From: Pontibacterium sp049599735
Lineage (GTDB): Bacteria > Pseudomonadota > Gammaproteobacteria > Pseudomonadales > Balneatricaceae
Reading direction: 5' to 3'
Length of the DNA stretch: 64,000 nt
Assembly (NCBI GenBank): GCA_049599735.1
Contig: JBMYOX010000007.1
Span: 18,798 to 82,797, forward strand
Part shown: positions 1 through 8,386 of the stretch, piece by piece
Layout of the letters: every line of letters starts with the position of its first letter
How positions within the stretch are numbered: position 1 is the first letter of the stretch
Position numbers and translations under genes: made by a program
Notes under the pieces: generated by a model
What the model was told of the DNA's origin: nothing
What the model saw: only the letters and a program-made list of their open reading frames with translations
The model's database searches: none

Positions 1-20
1 TTTTTTACTGCGTCTGTCAT
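1..20 (-). CDS. possible start of a gene running off the left edge
   Basis: On the minus strand an ATG at 18-20 opens a frame reading MTDAVKK to the window edge. It lies 84 bp downstream of pdxB on the same strand. No strong ribosome binding site is visible, and seven codons are too few to name a family. It may be the next gene of a pdxB operon or a chance start. Confidence 0.22.
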
Positions 21-104
21 TGATGTACTTCTGATAATTAGAACCTGAATAAGCAGGTAAACCAGCCCAGGCCCGCCCACCGCCTGACAGCCATGAACGG
101 CCTG

Positions 105-1250
105 CTAAATGATATCCACATCGCCGGCGATCTGAAACCCGATTGCCGATAACTGCTGCTTCTGTGTGCCTGAAAGTGTGCCCCGAATGGTCAGGGAACG
201 ATACTCGCGACGCCGGGCATAATGCTTGCGCAACTGATCAAAAGCAACCGCGCGGGCTTCTGCTGATAAGTGTAGCCCGTGACGCAACGCCCGGTCATCT
301 GAATAAGGGTCATACCGCAAACGTATCAGTGCCAGTGCAGAGACATCAGAGGTCACTCTGACTTCATTAATCTCGGGATCAGGCAAAAAATCATCCAGCC
401 TCTGAGTCACCGGTAAGCCCAGCGCATGACAGCAGGCCTCATAGAGCATAAACGTGCCGCGAATTTTACCGTCATAGCTATAACCTGCAATATGCGGGGT
501 CGCAATTTCAGTGAGCGCTACCAGTGCCGGATCAACGACAGGTTCATGTTCCCAGACATCCAGCACCAGTGTCAGATCATCTCGCTGCTGCTTCACTTTC
601 AGCAGTGCCCGGTTATCAATCACCGGGCCACGTCCGGCATTCAGCAAAATTACACCCGGCTTCAGTTTCTCCAGCCGCGCCTCATCCAGCAAATGGTAAC
701 TTGGACTTACCCCCGATTTTGTCAGCGGTGTATGCAAACACACCACATCAGCCTCAGCCAGTAATTCATCCAGCTCAACAAAACCTTCCTCTCCAGCTGC
801 AGCACGGAGTGGATCATTCAACAGTACCTGATAGCCCAAAGCCTTCAGTCGTTGATGCAATCGTGACCCCACATTACCGACACCCACGATGCCGTATGTA
901 CGTGTCCTTGGATCAAAACCCTGAGATTGGGCCAAATGAAACAGTGAGCTCAGCACATATTCAACCACCGCATCAGCATTACAGCCGGGCGCGCTGCTAA
1001 AGGGAATATGTTGCCGGGCTAAATATTCAGTATCCACATGGTCGGTTCCGATAGTAGCCGTGCCCACAAAACGAAGATCAGTGCCTTTTAACAACGCCGG
1101 GTTAACCTGTGTCACCGACCGAACCAGTAACATATCAGCACCCGCCAGGTCGTCAGCACAGAGCGTGCGCCCCGGCACACGTTTTACAGTACCTGTCTCT
1201 GAAAAAATTTCCTCTGCCAGCGGCATATTTTCATCTGCAACTATATTCAA
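105..1250 (-). CDS. pdxB: erythronate-4-phosphate dehydrogenase
   Basis: Oxidises 4-phosphoerythronate to 2-oxo-3-hydroxy-4-phosphobutanoate, the second step of DXP-dependent vitamin B6 synthesis in the cytoplasm. The protein opens MNIVADENMPLAEEIF, typical of PdxB. It has a D-isomer-specific 2-hydroxyacid dehydrogenase fold with the NAD-binding motif GIVGVGNVGSRL near residue 120, the NAGRGPVID segment, and the catalytic His in TPHIAGYS. The C-terminal PdxB dimerisation domain is present, and 381 aa is the family length. The start codon is TTG (1248-1250), supported by GAGGAA 8 nt upstream. Nothing adjacent belongs to B6 synthesis, which is usual for pdxB. Confidence 0.95.
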   Translation of the reverse strand: MNIVADENMPLAEEIFSETGTVKRVPGRTLCADDLAGADMLLVRSVTQVNPALLKGTDLRFVGTATIGTDHVDTEYLARQHIPFSSAPGCNADAVVEYVLSSLFHLAQSQGFDPRTRTYGIVGVGNVGSRLHQRLKALGYQVLLNDPLRAAAGEEGFVELDELLAEADVVCLHTPLTKSGVSPSYHLLDEARLEKLKPGVILLNAGRGPVIDNRALLKVKQQRDDLTLVLDVWEHEPVVDPALVALTEIATPHIAGYSYDGKIRGTFMLYEACCHALGLPVTQRLDDFLPDPEINEVRVTSDVSALALIRLRYDPYSDDRALRHGLHLSAEARAVAFDQLRKHYARRREYRSLTIRGTLSGTQKQQLSAIGFQIAGDVDII

Positions 1251-1414
1251 TTCAAATTCCTCAGATTACACCCGTTATTTAGCGGGTATATCAAAAAAAG
1301 ACCCGCTACAACACGCCTGGAAAGTGCTGCAGGCTTTACAAAACCTCAAAGTTCAGGCTCAATGCGCAAAATCAAAAAGCCCTCAAAAACTCATTATTAA
1401 TCGGTAACTGGCAG

Positions 1415-1663
1415 TTGATCGTACGCTGGCGAAAAGAGCAAGAGTATTACGTCGTTCGCCTGTATCAGGACCTGGTTGGCGACTGGATCGTAACCCGGTG
1501 CTGGGGAAACTGCGCCCAGAAAATTAATTCTGTCTCTCATACTGTGACCCGCTCCCATCAGGAGGGTCGCCTCTTATTACGCCAGATAAACCGCGAACAA
1601 AAACTACGCGGATTTCGCCCGGCCAAAGACGATGAAATCCAGCTCGGGTTTGATTTCAAATAA
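1415..1663 (+). CDS. small WGR-like domain protein
   Basis: An 82-residue protein that is mostly one domain: YYVVRLYQDLVGDWIVTRCWG matches the pattern of WGR domains (aromatic-rich strands, then LxxDxxGxWxxxRxWG), a module known from PARPs and from small bacterial proteins. The rest is charged and ends in a short LGFDFK tail. No catalytic domain is attached, so a binding role is inferred only from the fold. The TTG start at 1415 has no clear ribosome binding site; the frame stays open upstream without an ATG, so the N-terminus is uncertain. It is divergent from pdxB and precedes the chemoreceptor. Confidence 0.62.
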   Translation: MIVRWRKEQEYYVVRLYQDLVGDWIVTRCWGNCAQKINSVSHTVTRSHQEGRLLLRQINREQKLRGFRPAKDDEIQLGFDFK

Positions 1664-1764
1664 AAGCCTCTCCCCCTATCTCTGGGTAAAGCTTGAATGG
1701 CATTATTTTATGTGGTGTTATTCTCAGGTAAGGTCACTCATAAAAATAATTCCGGGTATATTCG

Positions 1765-3417
1765 ATGAACGATTCTATGTCAGGTTATTACCTGAAGAGC
1801 TTTCTCATTGTGGCAGGCCTGTTATTCACCGGCGCTATCATAGCGTTTTTTCTGGGCATATCATTATACGTACTGGCCGGAGTTATTATCAGTGCACTTT
1901 TAACCAGCCTTGTTACCCAGTTAACCCTGCATCGTTCCGTTGTTTCTCCTCTTATTCAGCAAACATCCACGATTGCCCGGGATCGTACAAGCGGAAATAA
2001 ACACTACCTGACAGGCTCCCTTGCTGTACTTGCAAAGCTCTGCGAACAGGGACGTACCATCAGCACCCTGCTGAGCGACAAAACCAATGCCAATGCCATC
2101 GCCGCCGCCGAAGTTTCATTCTCAGCAGACAGCCTCAAATCCAAACTGGATATTCAGGTCAGTGAAATCGCCCGAATTGCTGATAACTCAGAGAATATGA
2201 CACAAACCGTTCAGCAATCCGCAGAGCAAGCCTCCCGGGCCGCCAGACTGGCTATGCAGGCAAAAGATACCTGCGAAGAAGGGCAACAGTCACTTGAACT
2301 GGCACTGCAAAAAATTGAACAGCTCAATGAACAGAGCAGTGAAACCCTGGTGCTTATTGAGCAACTCAACGAAAAATCCGCCAAAATTCACACCGTCACA
2401 AAAGTTATCGAAGAAATTGCAGAACAAACTAACCTGCTCGCACTGAATGCCGCCATTGAAGCCGCACGGGCGGGTGATCACGGGCGGGGGTTTGCCGTAG
2501 TGGCCGATGAAGTACGCCAGCTAGCCGCACGCACAGCCGGAGCAACCGGCGAAGTGGAAACCATTGTTGATGAAATACAGGCCGAAACCCACCAGGTTGT
2601 TTCCCGCATCACCGCGCTGTCGGGCAATGTGGAAGAAGGCAGTGCAATCATGTCCACGGTCAGTGAGCAACTGGGGGGAATTTCCACACAATCCTCAACC
2701 GTTGAAGAACAAGTTTCGATCATCGCTGCCGGTGCAACCAATAATCAGGACAATCTGGCACTTATTTCCAGCTCGATTCAAAAGATCCGCACTGAAATCA
2801 TTGCCAGTGATGAAGAAGTCAGCCAATTGGCCACCCAGGCATCATCCCTTATGGAAATTGCCGAAGTCTCAAATGCCGTATTAGCTGAACATACTGACAC
2901 CAACTATCACACATTCTTTTACGAAACCGCACGCACCTGTGCCGATCACATCGGTACCATTTTCGAACAGGCCATCGAGTCAGGAGCGCTATCAGAAGCC
3001 GATCTGTTTGACCGGGACTACCAGCCAATTCAGGGGACAAACCCGCTAAAATATTCAACCCGCTACGACCAGTTTACAGACCGTGCCCTGCCCTCTGTAC
3101 AGGAAGCGGCATTACTTGAGCATGACAGCCTGGTCTATGCCATTATCACAGACCCCAATGGTTATGTGCCTACCCATAACAATCAGTTTGCCCACCCCCC
3201 CACCGGCGATCACAACACAGACCTGGTAAAAAGCCGCAGCAAACGCCTCTTTAACGACAGAACGGGTATTCGCTGTGGTGCCCACACCAATTCTATGCTG
3301 CTACAGACGTATAAACGCGATACCGGTGAGATTATGCACGACCTTTCAGTACCGGTTTATGTAAGCAGGCGTCACTGGGGCGGCTTCAGAATTGGCTACT
3401 GGCCTGACAAAAGCTGA
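1765..3417 (+). CDS. methyl-accepting chemotaxis protein with C-terminal sensory domain
   Basis: Chemoreceptor of 550 residues. Two hydrophobic stretches (about residues 10-28 and 30-48) form an N-terminal membrane hairpin with almost no periplasmic loop. A long coiled coil follows, with the conserved signalling tip (EEIAEQTNLLALNAAIEAAR, residues ~214-233) that contacts CheA and CheW. After the tip, from about residue 380, lies an extra ~170-residue domain containing FNDRTGIRCG, LLQTYKRDTGE and HWGGFRIGY. This C-terminal module recurs in some proteobacterial receptors and probably senses a cytoplasmic cue. The architecture is thus inverted compared with classic periplasm-sensing receptors. 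No che genes are nearby. Confidence 0.88.
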   Translation: MNDSMSGYYLKSFLIVAGLLFTGAIIAFFLGISLYVLAGVIISALLTSLVTQLTLHRSVVSPLIQQTSTIARDRTSGNKHYLTGSLAVLAKLCEQGRTISTLLSDKTNANAIAAAEVSFSADSLKSKLDIQVSEIARIADNSENMTQTVQQSAEQASRAARLAMQAKDTCEEGQQSLELALQKIEQLNEQSSETLVLIEQLNEKSAKIHTVTKVIEEIAEQTNLLALNAAIEAARAGDHGRGFAVVADEVRQLAARTAGATGEVETIVDEIQAETHQVVSRITALSGNVEEGSAIMSTVSEQLGGISTQSSTVEEQVSIIAAGATNNQDNLALISSSIQKIRTEIIASDEEVSQLATQASSLMEIAEVSNAVLAEHTDTNYHTFFYETARTCADHIGTIFEQAIESGALSEADLFDRDYQPIQGTNPLKYSTRYDQFTDRALPSVQEAALLEHDSLVYAIITDPNGYVPTHNNQFAHPPTGDHNTDLVKSRSKRLFNDRTGIRCGAHTNSMLLQTYKRDTGEIMHDLSVPVYVSRRHWGGFRIGYWPDKS

Positions 3418-3444
3418 GTTAAACAACAATAAAGTAAGACCTGC

Positions 3445-3465
3445 GGTTGGCAGCAACAGCCAACC
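3445..3465 (+). terminator. hairpin after chemoreceptor gene
   Basis: GGTTGGC and GCCAACC form a perfect 7-bp stem around a 7-nt loop, followed by CCTTTATATTT. It lies 27 bp past the receptor stop and ahead of trpB. The weak T-tract makes it a modest terminator. Confidence 0.55.
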
Positions 3466-3522
3466 CCTTTATATTTCAACGTAGTGATACACAAAATAAG
3501 TTTAGGTTTACAGCGAGGTAAC

Positions 3523-4725
3523 ATGAGCAAGTTTGATTTTTCAGCAATGCCCGATAAAGAAGGTTATTTTGGTGAGTACGGCGGCCAGATTATCCCGCCT
3601 CAACTGAAAGAAATAATGGATCAGATTGACCGGGCGTATGAGGAGATTCGCCAGACGCCTGAATTTCAACAGGAACTGGCGACACTTTTTGCTGATTATG
3701 TAGGCCGCCCGAGCCCGGTTTACCATGCACAGCGTCTGAGTGATAAACTCGGCGGTGCACAGATTTTCCTGAAACGTGAAGACCTTAACCACACCGGTGC
3801 GCATAAAATCAATCACTGCCTGGGTGAAGCCCTGCTTGCCAAATATATGGGGAAAACCAAGGTACTGGCGGAAACCGGTGCCGGTCAGCACGGTGTTGCA
3901 CTGGCAACGGCCTGTGCCCTGGTCGGTATCCCCTGTGAAATTCACATGGGCCAGATAGATATTGAGAAAGAACACCCCAACGTCACTAAAATGAAGATTC
4001 TGGGTTGCAAGCTGGTGCCTGTAACACGTGGTACAGCAACCCTGAAAGATGCTGTTGACAGTGCGTTTGATGAATACCTGAAAGACCCGGTTAACTACCT
4101 CTATGCCATCGGTTCTGTGGTTGGCCCCCACCCCTTCCCCAAGATGGTACGTGACTTCCAAAGCATCATTGGTACTGAAGCCCGTCAGCAATTCCTGGAT
4201 AAGTTCGGCAAACTGCCAAACTATGTCACAGCCTGTGTTGGCGGTGGTTCCAATGCGATGGGTACTTTTACAGCATTCCTTGAGGATACGGACGTCAGCC
4301 TCGTGGGTGTTGAGCCCTCTGGTAAGGGTCTGGAAACCGAAGAGCATTCCGCAACCCTGACACTGGGTAAACCCGGTCAGATTCATGGCATGAAATGTTA
4401 TGTACTGGAAACCGAAGACGGTGAGCCTATGCCGGTACATTCCATTGCATCCGGCCTGGATTATCCGGGCGTTGGCCCGCAGCACAGCTATCTGAAAGAT
4501 TTAGGCCGGGTACAATACGAATCTGTCACTGATACTGAATGCCTGGATGCCTTTATGACCCTGTCCCGTGTGGAAGGTATTATTCCTGCTCTGGAAAGTG
4601 CCCATGCCGTTGCCTGGGCGATGCGTGCCGCGCCAACCCTGGGCAAAGACCAGACCATTCTGGTTAACCTGTCAGGCCGTGGCGATAAAGATGCGGACTA
4701 TGTCGCAGAGAAGCTAGATTTATAG
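3523..4725 (+). CDS. trpB: tryptophan synthase beta chain, stand-alone
   Basis: PLP enzyme that condenses indole with L-serine to give tryptophan. The PLP lysine lies in HTGAHKINH, the catalytic glutamate in LAETGAGQHG, and the phosphate-binding loop is CVGGGSNAMG. The 400-residue length is normal. The ATG at 3523 is chosen because CGAGG lies just upstream and the product then begins MSKFDFSAMPDKEGYFGEYGG; an in-frame upstream start at 3484 adds 13 residues without family resemblance. No trpA, trpC or trpF adjoins it. Several segments (for example GCKLVPVTRGTATLKDAV) differ from enterobacterial TrpB, so this may be an indole-salvage or auxiliary TrpB. Confidence 0.88.
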   Translation: MSKFDFSAMPDKEGYFGEYGGQIIPPQLKEIMDQIDRAYEEIRQTPEFQQELATLFADYVGRPSPVYHAQRLSDKLGGAQIFLKREDLNHTGAHKINHCLGEALLAKYMGKTKVLAETGAGQHGVALATACALVGIPCEIHMGQIDIEKEHPNVTKMKILGCKLVPVTRGTATLKDAVDSAFDEYLKDPVNYLYAIGSVVGPHPFPKMVRDFQSIIGTEARQQFLDKFGKLPNYVTACVGGGSNAMGTFTAFLEDTDVSLVGVEPSGKGLETEEHSATLTLGKPGQIHGMKCYVLETEDGEPMPVHSIASGLDYPGVGPQHSYLKDLGRVQYESVTDTECLDAFMTLSRVEGIIPALESAHAVAWAMRAAPTLGKDQTILVNLSGRGDKDADYVAEKLDL

Positions 4726-4873
4726 CCTTAGAACAAAATAGAAAGAATTAGTTAGGTATTTTCAGTGGGTTAGCCCTGCCGCATGTTTCTAGTTCTTTCT
4801 ACCCTCCTCTAAACCTCTCCAAAAATTCGCACGTTAATCGCACGCGGAGTTTGTACCGGTACGGTATTGATGC

Positions 4874-5059
4874 CTGAGCCTCAGCGATGTACTGCAGCTG
4901 GATGTTACCGCCCTGCATAAACTGCTGCCTCGTATCACCACCCCGGCCATGACAGAGCAAGAAGTTTCACAGCTCGATCTGGCTGACCTGGTTGAGTTAG
5001 GTGCCGGTGTTGCCGGTTTTTTTATTCGCAAGGACAAACAAGATTCCCTGACTGCGTAG
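4874..5059 (+). pseudogene. phage tail assembly protein fragment (P2-like island)
   Basis: A 61-codon open stretch reads LSLSDVLQLDVTALHKLLPR followed by TPAMTEQEVSQLDLADLVEL, typical of the C-terminal half of the small tail assembly protein encoded before GpE in P2-like phages. The upstream part is missing: stops interrupt all plausible extensions (TGA directly before 4874), and only a short degraded stretch around 4840-4870 may belong to it. No start codon or ribosome binding site is present, so it is a remnant. It marks the left side of the phage island that follows trpB. Confidence 0.7.
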
Positions 5060-5067
5060 ACGATGCC

Positions 5068-5184
5068 ATGGCAGATATTGCCGTGGTATTCCACTGGGGG
5101 CCAGATGTTATGGCCCCCATGAGCATCGAAGAGCTGATGGACTGGCGAGAACGCGCACGAGTGCGCTTTAGCTCGGACAATTAA
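5068..5184 (+). CDS. GpE-family phage tail protein
   Basis: A 38-residue protein, MADIAVVFHWGPDVMAPM then SIEELMDWRERARVRFSSDN, which is the pattern of P2 GpE-type tail proteins (MADIAxxFxWxPxxMxxMSLxELxxWRxxA). In P2 relatives this tail assembly chaperone partner is made partly by frameshifting from the preceding gene. It appears intact, starts 8 bp after the truncated upstream gene and is followed by the tape-measure remnant. Alone it cannot build a tail, so it is a relic. Confidence 0.7.
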   Translation: MADIAVVFHWGPDVMAPMSIEELMDWRERARVRFSSDN

Positions 5185-5227
5185 ACCCTGATATAGTTAG
5201 AGGACCATAACCCAATGAGACCGACAC

Positions 5228-5341
5228 ATGGATACTGTCATCGCCTGGACACTCTTAGGACTGGTCGCCCTTATCGGGCTGGGTCTGGTCTACGGTCTGG
5301 GCTCCGCCATCGCCTCTCTACTGACCTCACAGGACAAGTAA
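5228..5341 (+). CDS. 37-residue single-pass membrane peptide
   Basis: A small frame overlapping the start of the tape-measure remnant encodes MDTVIAWTLLGLVALIGLGL and then a Gly/Ala-rich stretch ending SLLTSQDK. Residues 4-31 are one strongly hydrophobic segment. It lies between GpE and the tape-measure gene, where P2-like phages do not normally encode a membrane peptide. AGAGGACC lies about 17 nt upstream of the ATG, somewhat far. It may be a real small gene, or the leftover of the deletion that removed the tape-measure N-terminus. I do not recognise a family. Confidence 0.4.
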   Translation: MDTVIAWTLLGLVALIGLGLVYGLGSAIASLLTSQDK

Positions 5342-6183
5342 CCCCGAGCGCCGCCAGCAACAAGACAGCTGACGCTCTGAAAGAATCTCGCGCCCGGTTA
5401 AAGCAGCTGCAGGCACAGCAACGTGATGTAAAAAGCTACCATTCATCTCGTCTGCAAATTATAAAAAGTACCAAGGCGCTCAACACGCAAAACCAAACAT
5501 TAAACGAATCGAATGCACTGCTTGAAGACCAGCAAAAACGGCACGTAATAGCAAAAGCCAACATGCGTAACGCAGAGAAACAGTATCGTCGATTAACAAC
5601 AGCGATGTTTGATGGCAAAGGGGGTACAGAAGAGTTTAATCACGAGCTGCAAAGAGCGCAGATCAGCCTCATGGCAAACCAACAAACATTTGAGAAATCG
5701 ACAAATGCAATCAAAAAATATAAAGGCCGCATCTGGCAAGCAAGAAATCAAATCAAGCACTTAAACGAGACACAAGGTAAAGCTCGGCAAAACATGTCTA
5801 TCTACGGTGACAAACTGGATAAAGCGGGTATTAGCACTCAGAAGCCAGCACTCAAGTCCCGTGACCTTCGCCGTGAAGAACAACGCACCACCCAGGCGTT
5901 TAAAGAGCAAAAGACCCAGTTAGAGAACATCACCCGCCTGCAATCTAAACTAACCAAACTGCGCAACAGCGGCATGATGGTGGGTGCTCATGGCGCCGCT
6001 GCAACCTTCGCCGGTCAACAGTCACTGCGCGGTATATTTGGCATGCTGCAACCCGGTATCTCTTTTGGCGAGCAGATGAGTGCCGTGCAGGCCATAACAC
6101 GGCTGGATAAAAACGACTCCCAGTTCGAAATGCTAACCAGATGGCAGAGAAGCCAGGACTCTGATTCTGTAACCCTGGCGATG
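5342..6183 (+). pseudogene. truncated phage tail tape-measure protein
   Basis: The open frame covering this stretch carries the start of a P2 GpT-like tape-measure protein: SNKTADALKESRARLKQLQA, a long Gln/Lys/Glu-rich coiled coil, and the conserved GISFGEQMSAVQAITRLDKN. Intact relatives run to about 700-1000 residues with hydrophobic segments. Here homology stops near 6150, and the remaining codons run through an unrelated terminator to the stop at 6279. The normal N-terminus is also gone: the frame upstream of 5342 is read out of phase through the small membrane ORF. Both ends are therefore lost and the gene is dead. Confidence 0.72.
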
Positions 6184-6186
6184 CAT

Positions 6187-6216
6187 AAACCCGGACATGT
6201 TCCGGGTTTTCTTTTT
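6187..6216 (+). terminator. strong rho-independent terminator
   Basis: AAACCCGGA / TCCGGGTTT form a perfect 9-bp stem with a 5-nt loop, followed by TTTTCTTTTT. It sits right after the tape-measure remnant and before the DMT transporter gene. It may be the original trpB terminator, displaced by the phage island inserted between the two. Confidence 0.8.
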
Positions 6217-6320
6217 ATACAGCCCTGCTCCCCAAAAATTCCATACATTCGAGCCCTCAAACGCTGGTTTATTAAATGAATACTGGTTAGGGTAACGCCT
6301 CAAATTTAAGGATTCAGGCC

Positions 6321-7232
6321 ATGCATGTACGCAGTACCCGCGCAGATATTTTATTAATTATAGTTGCTACTATCTGGGGGCTCGCCTTTGTCGCTCAGCG
6401 TATGGGCATGGAAAACCTCGGACCGCTGGGCTTTAATGCTGCCCGTTTTCTGCTTGGCGCACTTTCGTTACTGCCTCTGCTGCTTATTTTTAAACAAAAA
6501 ACAAAACCTGAAACCTTTAATTCATTGTTAAAAGCCGGTGGGCTGGCCGGGCTGGTGCTGTTTGTAGGTGCCACACTTCAGCAGGCGGGGCTTGTTTATA
6601 CAACCGCATCTAATGCGGGTTTTATTACCGGGCTCTATATTGTGCTGGTGCCGTTATTCGGCCTGACCATCGGCGAAAAAACCAGCGGCAATACCTGGGC
6701 CGGTGCAATTTTAGGTGCATTGGGCCTGTATTTACTCAGTGTCAGTGAGGCATTCAGCATTAACCCGGGTGATTTGCTGGTACTGGCAAGTGCAACTGCC
6801 TGGGCTGCCCATGTATTGCTCATCAGCCGACTGGCCCCTAAACACGATAACCTGCGCCTGGCGATTGCTCAGTTTTTTGTCTGCGCTCTGCTTAGTGCTA
6901 TCGCCGCATTATTTTTAGAAACAAACACCCTGGTGCTGGAGAATTTCATAGCGGCCTTCTGGCCAATCGTCTACGCTGGCCTGTTTTCGGTTGGCATTGC
7001 CTATACCCTGCAGGTGGTAGCACAGAAAGACGCCCCCCCCTCCCATGCCGCCATTATTATGAGCCTGGAAACGGTCTTTGCAGCAATCGGCGGCTGGTAT
7101 GTACTGAACGAGCAACTAAATAGCCGTGAACTACTGGGCTGCGGACTGATGTTAACAGGCATGTTGCTGTCCCAGCTGCCTCTGAAAAAATTGTTCAGGA
7201 CTGATAAAAAATCCACAGCCGATCTTATATAA
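6321..7232 (+). CDS. DMT-superfamily (EamA) transporter
   Basis: Inner-membrane protein of 303 residues with about ten hydrophobic helices arranged as two EamA repeats. The first repeat begins ADILLIIVATIWGLAFVAQR and contains the conserved NAARFLLGAL segment; the second begins near residue 145 and includes a SLETVFAAIGGWYVLNEQL motif typical of drug/metabolite exporters. The substrate cannot be read from sequence. It stands alone behind the terminator at 6187 and 39 bp before the CobW-family gene, with which it may be co-transcribed. Confidence 0.88.
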   Translation: MHVRSTRADILLIIVATIWGLAFVAQRMGMENLGPLGFNAARFLLGALSLLPLLLIFKQKTKPETFNSLLKAGGLAGLVLFVGATLQQAGLVYTTASNAGFITGLYIVLVPLFGLTIGEKTSGNTWAGAILGALGLYLLSVSEAFSINPGDLLVLASATAWAAHVLLISRLAPKHDNLRLAIAQFFVCALLSAIAALFLETNTLVLENFIAAFWPIVYAGLFSVGIAYTLQVVAQKDAPPSHAAIIMSLETVFAAIGGWYVLNEQLNSRELLGCGLMLTGMLLSQLPLKKLFRTDKKSTADLI

Positions 7233-7271
7233 AAACCACACATCTATAACAAGCTATAAAAGTATTCACTC

Positions 7272-8303
7272 ATGACCCAATACAACGCCATACCTACCAA
7301 TATTATTACCGGCTTCCTGGGCGTGGGGAAAACCACCGCCCTGAACCAGCTGTTAAAACAAAAACCCGACAATGAAGTCTGGGCGGTACTGGTCAATGAG
7401 TTTGGTCAGATAGGGGTTGATCAAACCATGTTGCCTGCTGAAGAAGGGCTGCATATCCGTGAGCTGGCCGGGGGTTGTATCTGCTGCGCCTTAGGCCCTT
7501 CTCTGCCGATTACCCTGACCATGCTGATTCGGCGCAGCAATCCTGACCGGCTGATTATAGAACCCACCGGATTAGGGCACCCCGAAGGCATTATTGATGT
7601 ATTGCAGGGCATCAGCTTTAAAGACGTGCTGGATCTGCGGGCAACGGTCTGTCTGCTGGATCCACGGGCCTTTGAGCAACCAGAAGTAATGGCCAGCGAA
7701 ACCTTCCAGGATCAGATCAACCTGGCCGATGTGGTGGTAATCAATAAATGTGATCTGGCAGAACCAGGCCTGATTGATAAAGCCGATAAGCTGCTGTCGG
7801 GCCTTTTCCCCCCCAAGCAGCAGATACTGCGCGCAGAACAGGCTAAGATTCCCCTGGAGGTGTTGGATCTTGTACGCGATGGCCAGTTAAACGCACAGTT
7901 TCCGCAGGCTCATGCAACACAAAACGCAACAATCCCACCTGTCCATCAGGCCGCTCCATCCCGTCTGCCACAGCCCGTTCCTCTTCCTAATAAACCCATC
8001 AGAAAATTAGGAGAAGGCCAGGGCATGATCAGTTGCGGCTGGATTTTTCATCGCGATGACACTTTTAACTATGATGCCCTTTGCGAAATGCTCAACAGCA
8101 TAAACGACGTGCAGCGTATTAAAGGCGCTTTTTGCATTGGCTACGCCTGGGTTGCCTATAACCGCGTCCTTGAGGACCACAATATAAGTAAGCTGGCCTA
8201 TCGCCGTGACTCACGCCTAGAGATTATCACCTCCCAGCCACTGAACTGGACTCAGGTCGAACAGCAGCTTCTGGCCTGCCTACAAGTGGATCAATCAGAA
8301 TAA
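7272..8303 (+). CDS. CobW/COG0523-family GTP-binding metallochaperone
   Basis: A 343-residue GTPase of the COG0523 (CobW, YjiA, ZNG1) group. The Walker A motif is GFLGVGKTT (residues ~13-21), the metal-binding CxCC motif is GGCICCALG (residues ~68-76), and the base-recognition motif is NKCD (~157-160). EPTG and a CobW C-terminal domain after a proline-rich linker (about residues 220-245) are also present. Members deliver zinc or other metals to client enzymes using GTP. No cobalamin genes are nearby, so a role in B12 synthesis is unlikely. The SCO gene downstream makes a general metal-handling context possible but unproven. Confidence 0.88.
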   Translation: MTQYNAIPTNIITGFLGVGKTTALNQLLKQKPDNEVWAVLVNEFGQIGVDQTMLPAEEGLHIRELAGGCICCALGPSLPITLTMLIRRSNPDRLIIEPTGLGHPEGIIDVLQGISFKDVLDLRATVCLLDPRAFEQPEVMASETFQDQINLADVVVINKCDLAEPGLIDKADKLLSGLFPPKQQILRAEQAKIPLEVLDLVRDGQLNAQFPQAHATQNATIPPVHQAAPSRLPQPVPLPNKPIRKLGEGQGMISCGWIFHRDDTFNYDALCEMLNSINDVQRIKGAFCIGYAWVAYNRVLEDHNISKLAYRRDSRLEIITSQPLNWTQVEQQLLACLQVDQSE

Positions 8304-8386
8304 GGATGCGACAATCAGTCACATTCCCGCACCCCCGGCCAACCCACTAGAATAGGGGTCAGTCGCGGGTTATACCGATTTATAAA

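Noticed and set aside
3484..3522. Longer start for trpB
   Set aside because: The 13 extra residues do not resemble TrpB, and CGAGG is positioned for the ATG at 3523.
3541..4485. Long minus-strand frame opposite trpB
   Set aside because: The product is compositionally odd, lacks a ribosome binding site and is the mirror of the well-conserved trpB frame.
7272..8303. Cobalamin biosynthesis gene cobW
   Set aside because: The protein belongs to the broad COG0523 family with a CxCC motif, and no cobalamin genes adjoin it; a metallochaperone label is safer.
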